Origin: JANQSS01 sp965249735
GTDB lineage: Bacteria > Bacteroidota > Bacteroidia > Chitinophagales > Saprospiraceae
Assembly: GCA_965249735.1 (NCBI GenBank)
Contig: CBDFMS010000022.1
Coordinates: forward strand, 124,001 to 188,000
Length of the DNA: 64,000 bases
Reading direction: 5' to 3'
Notes under the pieces: model-generated
What the model was told of the DNA's origin: nothing
The model's input: the letters and a program-made list of their open reading frames with translations, nothing else
The model's database searches: none
Shown here: positions 26,469 to 34,781 of the stretch, piece by piece
Position numbering within the stretch: position 1 is the first letter of the stretch
Layout of the letters: the number at the start of each line of letters is the position of its first letter
Made by a program: the position numbers and the translations under genes

Positions 26469-28277
26469 ATGGACAGCACACTTGCCACAGCCAAACGCAT
26501 ACCTCTGGGCGGCGAATTTCTCATTCTTGACAATGATCAGGACATATTCATACCGGAGGAACTCGATGAGGAACAACACATGATCAAAAAGTCCGTTCGT
26601 GACTTTGTTAAACAATTAGGCGGCCGCACCAATCTGTTAGAAGAACAACCATCGATGTTGGAAGAAGCCGGTGAATTAGGCCTTGTCGGAGCCCATATTC
26701 CCGAGAAATTTGGAGGCATGGAAATGGATAAAAATACGGTATCCGCCATCGTCGAAGAACTCGGAAGAGCTGGGGGTTCCTTCGATACGACCTTTGCTGC
26801 ACACACAGGTATAGGTATGCTGCCCATCTTGTATTTCGCTTCTGAAGAAATGAAAAACAAGTACTTGCCAGATTTGTGTTCGGGCCAGAAAAAAGCGGCC
26901 TATTGCCTGACTGAACCGGGATCAGGTTCGGATGCCCGTGCAGCCAAATCTACTGCAGAATACCATGTCGAAGGAGATTACTATTTGGTAAATGGACAAA
27001 AAATCTGGATTTCAAATGCAGGCTTTGCCGATGTATTTACCGTTTTTACACAGGTGACCGGTGATAATGTTCCCGGCGGTAAATCAGGATTTACAGGTTT
27101 TATTGTAGATGCTGATTCCCCCGGTATTCGGTTGGGGGCTGAAGAAAATAAACTTGGAATAAAAGGATCTTCCACCCGACAAGTATTTTTTGAGAATGTA
27201 AAAGTTCCCGCCAATCAATTACTCGGTGAAATTGGACGAGGTCATATCATCGCCTTCAATATACTTAATATTGGGCGCTATAAACTGGGAAACATGTGCC
27301 TTGGAGGAATGAAAAGAATGGTCCATGCCGGAGTTAAATATGCTAATGAACGCCATCAATTTAAAGTTCCTATCGCTTCATTTGGAGCTATTCAATACAA
27401 AATCGCTCAACAACAGATCATGTCTTTTGGATTAGAGTCTGCTATTTATCGGGTTTCGAATTTAATGAAAATAAAAAACCAGGAGTTGTTGGATAGTGGT
27501 ATATCATTTGAAAATGCATTACTCAAATCAGCTGAAGAATATGCCATTGAATGTGCTATTATTAAAGTACATGGCTCCGAAGCACTCGATTATGTTGCAG
27601 ACGAAAATGTACAAATTCATGGAGGATATGGATATTCCGAAGAATATGATGCCGCTCATTTGTATCGCGACTCGCGTATCAATCGTATTTATGAAGGCAC
27701 GAATGAAATTAATAGATTATTATCGGTTAAAATGCTCTTGAAACGCGTTATGAAGGGAGAATTAAAAATGACTGATGCGGCCTGGGCAGTCCAAAAAGAG
27801 TTAACAAAATTGCCTTCTTTTGATCAGGATACATCTCCACTTGGAGCAGAAAAAAAGGCAGTCGCGAATTTAAAGAAAATTGCATTACTCACAGCTGGTG
27901 CTGCTGTAAAATATCAAATGGATGGTAAAATTGACCTGGCTAATAACCAACAGGTCATGACGTATCTCGCGGATATTTTAATTCATACATTTATTGCCGA
28001 AAGTAGTTTGTTGCGCGTTCAAAAATTAGCTGGATTAAATGATGCGAATTATCAGTTGAAAGAAACAGCATTGAAAGTAATACTTCATGATAGCCAGGAC
28101 ACCGTTTCTAAGATTGCTCGTGATGCCCTGGCCTCCTTTGCACTTGGTGATGAGAAACGTATCATGCTCATGGGTGTGCAACGCTTTTCTAACTATCCTC
28201 CACAAAATGTTGTCGAATTAAGGACAAAATTGGCGCTGGCGGCCATTGAAAAAAATGGCTACGCCTTATTCGATTAA
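26469..28277 (+). CDS. Acyl-CoA dehydrogenase
   Basis: This 602-residue flavoenzyme introduces the first double bond in fatty acid beta-oxidation. The N-terminal helical domain, the beta domain with CLTEPGSGSDARA and the FAD-binding C-terminal helices are intact; the catalytic glutamate lies in RIYEGTNEI near residue 414. An extra C-terminal helical domain of about 170 residues makes it longer than short-chain enzymes and like the Bacteroidota and VLCAD-type group. It should act in the cytoplasm. A FadD ligase is encoded 10 kb further, but no operon partner is adjacent. Confidence 0.93.
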   Translation: MDSTLATAKRIPLGGEFLILDNDQDIFIPEELDEEQHMIKKSVRDFVKQLGGRTNLLEEQPSMLEEAGELGLVGAHIPEKFGGMEMDKNTVSAIVEELGRAGGSFDTTFAAHTGIGMLPILYFASEEMKNKYLPDLCSGQKKAAYCLTEPGSGSDARAAKSTAEYHVEGDYYLVNGQKIWISNAGFADVFTVFTQVTGDNVPGGKSGFTGFIVDADSPGIRLGAEENKLGIKGSSTRQVFFENVKVPANQLLGEIGRGHIIAFNILNIGRYKLGNMCLGGMKRMVHAGVKYANERHQFKVPIASFGAIQYKIAQQQIMSFGLESAIYRVSNLMKIKNQELLDSGISFENALLKSAEEYAIECAIIKVHGSEALDYVADENVQIHGGYGYSEEYDAAHLYRDSRINRIYEGTNEINRLLSVKMLLKRVMKGELKMTDAAWAVQKELTKLPSFDQDTSPLGAEKKAVANLKKIALLTAGAAVKYQMDGKIDLANNQQVMTYLADILIHTFIAESSLLRVQKLAGLNDANYQLKETALKVILHDSQDTVSKIARDALASFALGDEKRIMLMGVQRFSNYPPQNVVELRTKLALAAIEKNGYALFD

Positions 28278-28599
28278 TCCGCCGGAACAGCCATTGGATA
28301 TTGATATTCGTTTATTGAATCATTAGGTACAGGGATATTGTATCCTTCCTCAGGTTATCATTTTACTCATCAAATTCATACTCGAGGCAATCTCACCCAA
28401 TTATCTTCGCCTCGCTTTATGAGCGATCTCAATGGCCTGCCTTCAAGTTATTATTCTTGAATTAATGCTCTGCCTTGCCGCAGTATTTAACTCTCGATAA
28501 AAAATCCAACATTTATCATAATTATAGTCGAACTTTGGAAAGATTCCTGACTTGATCTCTTGACCCTGTGCTTCATTTATTCACTTTAAAACTTAAGAA
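28278..28599. other. Intergenic stretch without recognised content
   Basis: In these 322 bases no gene, RNA or repeat was recognised. GAACTTTG near 28541 resembles a -7 element with one mismatch in the first base, about 50 bases before the next gene. Confidence 0.4.
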
Positions 28600-29169
28600 A
28601 TGAAACAGAGACATCTACTTCTTATTATTCTTGCGATGATGTTCGCATGGAACGCAAATTCGCAACTCAGCCTTGCTGCCAAGGCTGGTATTAATATCTC
28701 ATTTTGGAGCTCGAATGATGATGATGTTGGAGCAAAACTTGGCTTTCACCTTTGAGGCGTTGGCCAATATCCTATCAATGATCAGTTTGGTGTAATGGCG
28801 GAAATACTCTTTTCCGGGCAAGGAGTCACCGACAAAGACAGTGATGCAAAGGCTATTTTCAATTATCTTAGTATTCCACTTTTGGCCACTTATGCTGTTA
28901 TGCCCGAGTTAATGGTCCATGCCGGCCTTCAACCATCAATTTTATTATCAGCCAACCAAAAATATGATGATGATAAATTTGATATTAAGGATGAATTCTC
29001 ATCATTAGACTTTTCTCTTGTATTCGGTGGAGAATATACAATTCAAGAACAAATAGCAGCGGGACTTCGTCTCACTCTAGGTCTAAATGATATTGCTGAT
29101 GGTGATGTTGGAGAAGCGCGCAATCGTGTAATTCAACTCTATGCCATCTATTTCTTTTACCGCCAATAG
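28600..29169 (+). pseudogene. PorT-like outer-membrane barrel protein with in-frame TGA
   Basis: The frame starts at 28600 with a signal peptide (cleavage near ANSQL) followed by the barrel start LAAKAGINISFW. A TGA at 28753-28755 interrupts it after GFHL; the same frame continues with GVGQYPINDQFGVMAEI and ends at 29169, giving a full product of about 189 residues. The two intact paralogues at 45281 and 46969 have Gly at the aligned position (GYHIG, GFHIG), so the codon was probably GGA, a G-to-T change. Function of this barrel group (OMP_b-brl family) is unknown. As read, only a 51-residue peptide would be made. Confidence 0.8.
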
Positions 29170-29350
29170 ACGTATCCTTTTAGTTTTATAGCAGTTGATA
29201 AATATTTACTGAAGGATAATAGAAGTCCGGGGTGTAAATTGGTGATTTCGACAAACTGTAGCTTTACTGAATTATCATTGAGTGGGCCAGGTTGTTTATT
29301 TAACTGTTCCATCAGATTTTTCATCCTTCAGCTGACCTTTGACCAGAGTC

Positions 29351-29381
29351 TTTTAGCAGTCTTTCCAAATTCATATATTTG
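29351..29381 (+). promoter_or_regulatory. Putative promoter very close to the deiminase start
   Basis: TTTT (29351-29354), 19 bases, then TATATTTG (29374-29381) match the -33/-7 pattern. The ATG at 29385 is only three bases beyond the -7 box, which would make the transcript leaderless. Confidence 0.4.
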
Positions 29382-29384
29382 ACA

Positions 29385-31139
29385 ATGCATTATAAACTAC
29401 TAGTTACACTTTTATTTTCTGCTCTTTCCGTCTTCATCTATAGTCAGGACGATCCACTTCCTCGTTATATGACCTCATCAGAGGAAGGTCAGATGGTGGA
29501 ATATTTGACCAATGCTGTACAGACGACGGCTCGCACACCCAACTTACCTCATAACCCGCGTGCGATGGCAGAGTGGGAAGAGATGCAAGGTATTGTCATT
29601 TCGTGGTCCAATAGTTTTAGGCAAATACAAGCCGAAATTGTCCGACATGCACGAGAGGAAGTTACAGTGTATATTAATACCACGAATCAATCTCAAGTAA
29701 CATCATATCTCGATCTTGTCAATGTAGATTATACTTCCAATGTAGAATTCATCAATGCCTCTTATAATTCGCTCTGGATTCGGGATTACGGACCAAATCC
29801 CGTTTATATAAATGAAGTGGATTCGCTGGTCATCGTGGATTGGATCTATAATCGGCCGAGGCCTCTTGACGATCAAATACCACAGGCCGTCGGAAATCAT
29901 TTGAATATTCCGGTAATTCAAACCAACAACCAACCTGATGACCTGGTCCACACAGGAGGTAATTTTATGAGCAATGGAAATGGGCAAGGATTTTCATCGA
30001 ATTTGGTTTTGGATGAAAATGGACCTAATAATAACTGGGGTATATCCAATCATAGTGAAGATGAAGTCGATGCCATCATGGAAAATTATATGGGCATTGA
30101 CGAATACATTAAAATGATAAACCTACCTTATGACTTAATTCATCACATTGACATGCACATGAAAATGATCGATGAAGAAACGATCGTCGTTGGAAAGTAT
30201 CCAGAAAGTGTTGCTGATGGTCCTCAAATAGAAGCAAATCTGCAGTATGTTCTCGATAATTTTCAATCTACTTTTGGTCGGCCGTTTAATATTATCCGTA
30301 TGCCTATGCCTCCGGATTTTAATGGGCAATTTCCTGATCAAAACGGTGATTATCGCACGTATGCCAATGCTATGTTTGTAAATAAAACCGTGCTCGTTCC
30401 GGTGTACGAAGAACAATATGATACGACGGCCTTACGCATTTGGCAGGAAACACTGCCGGGTCATGACATAGTCGGAATCAATTGTAACAGTATCATACCA
30501 TTAAGTGGTGCTTTACATTGCATTATCAAAGAGATCGGCGTTGTTGATCCAATATGGATCTTACATCAACCTATTGTTAATCCACCAATTGATGTACCAG
30601 ATGCATGGCAAGTTAGTGCACAAATAAAGCACAAAGACAACATCGATGCAGCCGATTTAATTTATTCATTGGATGGCGGATTAATTTATTCCACTATCTC
30701 CATGACAAAAAATGGATCAAATTGGGAAGCTTCAATTCCAATTACAAATCAAGAGGTTATCTATTATATCGAAGCTACTTCTGAAAATGGAAAGGTTATT
30801 CAAAAACCACTCACGGGAGATCGCGGTGGCGGATGGCGCTTTCAATCTGAAATAGTAGGTACCAATCAATTGATTAATGAACATGTTACGGTAGGTTCTG
30901 TTTATCCAAATCCAGCCGCTGCCATTACAGCTATACCAATTTCAGTTGACGAAAAACAACATATCCGCATTAGTCTCTTAGATGTCACCGGAAGAGTAAT
31001 CGATTTATTGTACAACGATAAATACTACACACATCAGGATCATATTTTTTTTGATGCAGGACGATATACGCATGGATCCTATTTTCTACAGATTCAATCA
31101 GGAAATGAATTTGATATACAAAAATTAATAATTAAGTAG
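29385..31139 (+). CDS. Secreted peptidylarginine/agmatine deiminase family protein with T9SS sorting domain
   Basis: This 584-residue protein begins at the ATG at 29385 with a signal peptide (cleavage near IYSQD). Residues about 45-385 form the PAD_porph deiminase domain: MAEWEEMQGIVISW, the SLWIRDYGP segment, HIDMHMKM and the nucleophile Cys in GALHCIIKE. The family includes Porphyromonas peptidylarginine deiminase and agmatine deiminases. A middle beta domain (about 400-490) is followed by a type A T9SS sorting domain from about 500 (VYPNPAAAITA to FDIQKLIIK), so the enzyme is secreted or held on the surface. Whether it acts on peptidyl arginine or agmatine cannot be decided here. Confidence 0.9.
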   Translation: MHYKLLVTLLFSALSVFIYSQDDPLPRYMTSSEEGQMVEYLTNAVQTTARTPNLPHNPRAMAEWEEMQGIVISWSNSFRQIQAEIVRHAREEVTVYINTTNQSQVTSYLDLVNVDYTSNVEFINASYNSLWIRDYGPNPVYINEVDSLVIVDWIYNRPRPLDDQIPQAVGNHLNIPVIQTNNQPDDLVHTGGNFMSNGNGQGFSSNLVLDENGPNNNWGISNHSEDEVDAIMENYMGIDEYIKMINLPYDLIHHIDMHMKMIDEETIVVGKYPESVADGPQIEANLQYVLDNFQSTFGRPFNIIRMPMPPDFNGQFPDQNGDYRTYANAMFVNKTVLVPVYEEQYDTTALRIWQETLPGHDIVGINCNSIIPLSGALHCIIKEIGVVDPIWILHQPIVNPPIDVPDAWQVSAQIKHKDNIDAADLIYSLDGGLIYSTISMTKNGSNWEASIPITNQEVIYYIEATSENGKVIQKPLTGDRGGGWRFQSEIVGTNQLINEHVTVGSVYPNPAAAITAIPISVDEKQHIRISLLDVTGRVIDLLYNDKYYTHQDHIFFDAGRYTHGSYFLQIQSGNEFDIQKLIIK

Positions 31140-31142
31140 ACT

Positions 31143-31820
31143 ATGTCCGTACAAACGATTCCGAAATCTACTTTTACTTTTTTAAAAAAACTCAATAAAA
31201 ATAATAATCGTCAATGGTTCAATGCCCATAAGGATGGTTTTAAAAAAGAAGAACAGTACGTAAAGGACTTTTATGCCTCAATCCGTGATGGGATGGAAAA
31301 ATTCGACCATATTGAACATCACCGTGTTCACCGGATCTATCGTGATATTCGTTTTTCGAAAGATAAAACACCTTATAAATCCCATTTCTCAGGAGGTTTT
31401 AAGCGCGCTACCAACTTTAGGCGGGGCGGATATTATCTGCATTTGGAGCCTGGCAATTCACTCGTTGCAGGCGGATTTTTTGGTCCAAATAAAGATGATC
31501 TCCTGCGTATCCGTCGCGAAATTGAAATAGACGCAGCTCCGTTGATCACAATAATGAACAAACCTTCGTTCAAAAAACACTTTGGTGAAATTCAGGGTGA
31601 TGGGGTTAAGACAGCTCCCAAAGGCTTTTCCAGGGACCACTCACATATCGAGCTATTGCGAAAAAAACAATTTTACTTCGTCCATCATTTTAATGATAAA
31701 GAGGTATTCGGACAAGATTTCAGCAAAAAAGTATTGGTATCATTTAAATTGCTCATTCCCTATTTCGATTTTATGTCCGAGACGTTGACTACAGATCTCA
31801 ACGGACAATCAATCATCTAA
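31143..31820 (+). CDS. DUF2461 family protein
   Basis: This 225-residue cytoplasmic protein matches the DUF2461 (TIGR02453) family: TFLKKLNKNNNRQWFNAHKD at the start, the IYRDIRFSKDKTPYKSHF core and GGYYLHLEPGNSLVAGGFF. The family is widespread and has no established function. It begins three bases after the deiminase stop, so the two are probably cotranscribed although one product is exported and the other is not. Confidence 0.9.
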   Translation: MSVQTIPKSTFTFLKKLNKNNNRQWFNAHKDGFKKEEQYVKDFYASIRDGMEKFDHIEHHRVHRIYRDIRFSKDKTPYKSHFSGGFKRATNFRRGGYYLHLEPGNSLVAGGFFGPNKDDLLRIRREIEIDAAPLITIMNKPSFKKHFGEIQGDGVKTAPKGFSRDHSHIELLRKKQFYFVHHFNDKEVFGQDFSKKVLVSFKLLIPYFDFMSETLTTDLNGQSII

Positions 31821-31880
31821 TCGCCATACTGAGAATATCTTTTACCAATTGGAATAGGAGCCTTATTTCAAACGCAATAA

Positions 31881-32738
31881 TCAGAGTATTTCCTTATGAA
31901 TGATATCGGTAATATAATGTGGATACCTGGCCCAATTAAAATGATCGAGTTTGATTCCATCTTCCATTTTTAGTGGCATATTTATATGCTTTTTCCGATT
32001 TGCGTGATCGAATTTGTCGAGTGAGTAGTTCACTGCGGATTCAGGAGCCAATCGATCCGCATGAAAGGAGATCGATAATAATAATCCGGAATAGCTTTTT
32101 TTGGCGCCGCGATAATTAAACGCATCCCCTTTCAGAGAAAAACCTCCACGCCGCACTGCCCTGCCCCAATCTCGTATGACGGTACAGCTTTCCCTCTGAG
32201 CAAATCCGAATACGTTTCCGGGAAAATGTCCGATTACAAAACTCACAGGATAAACCAGTTTAGAAGCAAGAAGCAAGCCTATTGCATGTGTTCCCTTCCA
32301 CATTTTGTAATAAGGATCACTTGAGCCCACAGCAACCACACCATCGATTAGTTTTGGATATCAGGCGGCTACCAAATGTCCCACTTGACCTCCCATGCTA
32401 TGTCCAATGATGAAGACTTGCTCGAAATTGTGGGATTGACGTAACCAGGTCACCCAATACTGAATTTCCTGAACCAGGCGGGCATATCCCCAATCCTGTC
32501 GGCGACCGGCAATAATAGAAGATTGTCCATGGCCACGCCAATCAATTGAAGCTACTGCACAGCCATGCGTAGCCATTTTCTCACAAAACCCGGCATAATA
32601 TGAGGCCCGCACGCCCATAGCCGGAAGCACAACAAACACCTTGGAACTACCGGGTTCAGTATTCCACAAAGACAAGACATTTATTGATCCATCCTCCAAC
32701 GTCTTGCTATAACTGGATTCTGAGATAAGTTCAACCAT
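31881..32738 (-). pseudogene. Alpha/beta hydrolase with in-frame TGA
   Basis: Read on the minus strand from 32738, the protein shows an alpha/beta hydrolase fold: SIDWRGHGQS, then the nucleophile elbow GHSMGGQ with Ser near residue 114. A TGA at 32360-32362 follows HLVAA, and the same frame continues YPKLIDGVVAVGSS to 31881 with the late His in LDHFNWARYPHYI. The stop most likely replaced CGA (Arg), as ARYP is common here in this family. The whole product would be about 285 residues. Broken as read; substrate unknown. Confidence 0.82.
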
Positions 32739-32769
32739 CTTTTTGAAAAAGCATATGAATCGTGAAGGT

Positions 32770-32816
32770 AAAAAAATCCCGAAGTGATCTGATGACTAAG
32801 TCATCAGATCACTTCG
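32770..32816 (-). terminator. 37-bp near-perfect palindrome with T-run on the minus strand
   Basis: Two 18-base arms (32780-32797 and 32799-32816) are exact complements around a single central base. On the minus strand the hairpin is followed by GGGA and seven T residues. It therefore has terminator form for leftward transcription, yet it lies between two divergent genes, before the broken hydrolase. It may block leftward readthrough or act as a leader attenuator. Confidence 0.6.
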
Positions 32817-32828
32817 TGCCGAAAAGCC

Positions 32829-32836
32829 TACTTTTG
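32829..32836 (+). promoter_or_regulatory. Putative -7 element of typA
   Basis: TACTTTTG matches TAnnTTTG and is followed by CACG, 27 bases before the typA ATG. No clear TTTG at -33; the upstream position is taken by the palindrome ending at 32816. Confidence 0.45.
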
Positions 32837-32863
32837 CACGCTAAAATTTTCAGCAATTTTTTT

Positions 32864-34627
32864 ATGCAATCAATTAGAAATATAGCCATCATAGCGCACG
32901 TCGATCACGGCAAAACGACACTGGTCGATAAAATTATCGATGAATGTAAAGTGCTCGATGAACGTATCGAGCGTACTGAACTGCTTTTGGATAGTAATGA
33001 CCTGGAGCGTGAACGTGGAATCACCATCTTGTCAAAAAATGTATCCGTCAACTATCGCGATGTTAAGATCAATATCATTGACACACCTGGTCACTCCGAC
33101 TTTGGAGGTGAAGTGGAACGGGTACTCAAGATGGCTGATGGCGTTTTATTACTCGTTGATGCGTTTGAAGGTCCGATGCCACAGACACGATTTGTCCTTA
33201 CAAAAGCGATTGAACTCGGGTTGAAACCAATCGTCGTTGTCAATAAAGTAGATAAAGAAAATTGCACGCCGGAAGATGTTCAGGGCGATGTATTCGATCT
33301 TATGTTTAATCTAGATGCCACCGACGACCAAATGGATTTTGAAACGATTTTTGGGTCAGCTAAAAATGGTTGGATGAGTTATGATTGGAAAGAACAAACA
33401 AATACTATTACACCATTATTAAATTGCATCATCGAGCAAATTCCTGAAGCACCCCAATTCGATGGTCCGCTTCAAATGCAAATAACTTCCATTGACTTTT
33501 CCAGTTTCACCGGTCGAATCGCAATAGGCAGGGTATTTAGAGGAGAATTAGTTACAGGGCAAGATTATGCTTTAATTAAAAAAGATGGGTCCATAAAAAA
33601 AGTAAGGGCCAAGGAAGTTTTTGAATTTTTAGGATTAGGTAAAAATAAAATAGACAGCATGCGCAGTGGTGACATTTGCGCAATTAGTGGAATTGAAAAC
33701 TTCGAAATTGGTGACACCATTGCTGATTTGGAGCAGCCGGAGGTTCTACCGCGTATTGAGGTTGACGAACCCACTATGAGCATGTTGTTTACCATCAATA
33801 ATTCACCATTTTTTGGTAAAGAAGGAAAATTTGTAACATCACGGCACCTACGCGACCGGTTGTTTAAAGAAACAGAAAAAAACCTGGCCCTGCGTGTCGA
33901 AGAAACAGATCGGGAAGACCGCTTTAATGTCTATGGCCGTGGAATATTACACTTATCCATATTAATCGAAACGATGCGTCGGGAAGGCTATGAATTGCAG
34001 GTAGGAAAGCCGCAAGTCATCGTAAAAGAAATAGATGGTACAAAATGCGAACCAATTGAGACATTGGTGATCGATATCCCACAAGATCATTCCGGAAAAG
34101 CAATCGAGTTAGTTACCAATCGAAAAGGAACCATACTCGTGATGGAACCAAAAGGTGATCTGCAGCATCTTGAATTTGAAGTACCATCTCGTGGCTTGAT
34201 CGGTTTAAGAAATATCATGTTGACATCAACAGCCGGAGAGGCCATAATGACCCATAGATTTAAAGCATATGAAGCTTTTAAAGGAGATATTCCAAGTCGT
34301 TTGAAAGGTTCTCTCGTTTCGATGGAACAAGGACAGGCATTGGCTTTCGCACTCGATCGTCTGCAAGATAGAGGCCGGTTTTTTGTAGGCCCGGGCGATC
34401 AAGTCTATAAAGGGCAAGTCGTCGGTGAGCATACCAGAGAAAATGACCTGGAAGTGAATGCCATTAAAGGCAAGAAACTCACCAATATGCGCGCATCAGG
34501 ATCTGACGATTCTGCCAAACTTGCACCCAAAACCGTTTTCTCTCTTGAAGAGGCCATGGAATATATTAAAGAAGATGAGTATCTTGAGGTGACGCCACTT
34601 AGCATTCGAATGCGTAAAATAGGATAA
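32864..34627 (+). CDS. typA: Ribosome-associated GTPase TypA/BipA
   Basis: This 587-residue translational GTPase binds the ribosome and helps subunit assembly and stress adaptation. The G motifs are intact: AHVDHGKTTL (G1), RGITI (G2), DTPGHSDF (G3) and NKVDKEN (G4), followed by the EF-G-like domains and the BipA C-terminal domain with GPGDQVYKGQ and NLEVNAIKGKKLTNMR-type (here NDLEVNAIKGKKLTN). The ATG at 32864 (MQSIRNIAII) is chosen; an earlier in-frame GTG at 32762 would run through the palindrome and the promoter. Assignment is secure. Confidence 0.96.
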   Translation: MQSIRNIAIIAHVDHGKTTLVDKIIDECKVLDERIERTELLLDSNDLERERGITILSKNVSVNYRDVKINIIDTPGHSDFGGEVERVLKMADGVLLLVDAFEGPMPQTRFVLTKAIELGLKPIVVVNKVDKENCTPEDVQGDVFDLMFNLDATDDQMDFETIFGSAKNGWMSYDWKEQTNTITPLLNCIIEQIPEAPQFDGPLQMQITSIDFSSFTGRIAIGRVFRGELVTGQDYALIKKDGSIKKVRAKEVFEFLGLGKNKIDSMRSGDICAISGIENFEIGDTIADLEQPEVLPRIEVDEPTMSMLFTINNSPFFGKEGKFVTSRHLRDRLFKETEKNLALRVEETDREDRFNVYGRGILHLSILIETMRREGYELQVGKPQVIVKEIDGTKCEPIETLVIDIPQDHSGKAIELVTNRKGTILVMEPKGDLQHLEFEVPSRGLIGLRNIMLTSTAGEAIMTHRFKAYEAFKGDIPSRLKGSLVSMEQGQALAFALDRLQDRGRFFVGPGDQVYKGQVVGEHTRENDLEVNAIKGKKLTNMRASGSDDSAKLAPKTVFSLEEAMEYIKEDEYLEVTPLSIRMRKIG

Positions 34628-34781
34628 GCGAGATACGCAACTTCTAATTTGTCACAGATGATAAATTGAATTGATACGTGAATTTCTTATACCATCGGAT
34701 CGAACTATTAATAAAATGAATTGCTGTCAGCCATCAATGTTATTTCGGTGATTTTAATTCACACCATATCAACTATTTATT

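Noticed and set aside
13457..32738. Stop-codon reassignment as explanation of the in-frame stops
   Set aside because: TAG, TAA and TGA are all involved, and the intact neighbours end normally at the same codons at the expected family lengths.
32762..32863. N-terminal extension of typA
   Set aside because: It would translate the 37-bp palindrome and the candidate promoter; family homology starts at 32864.
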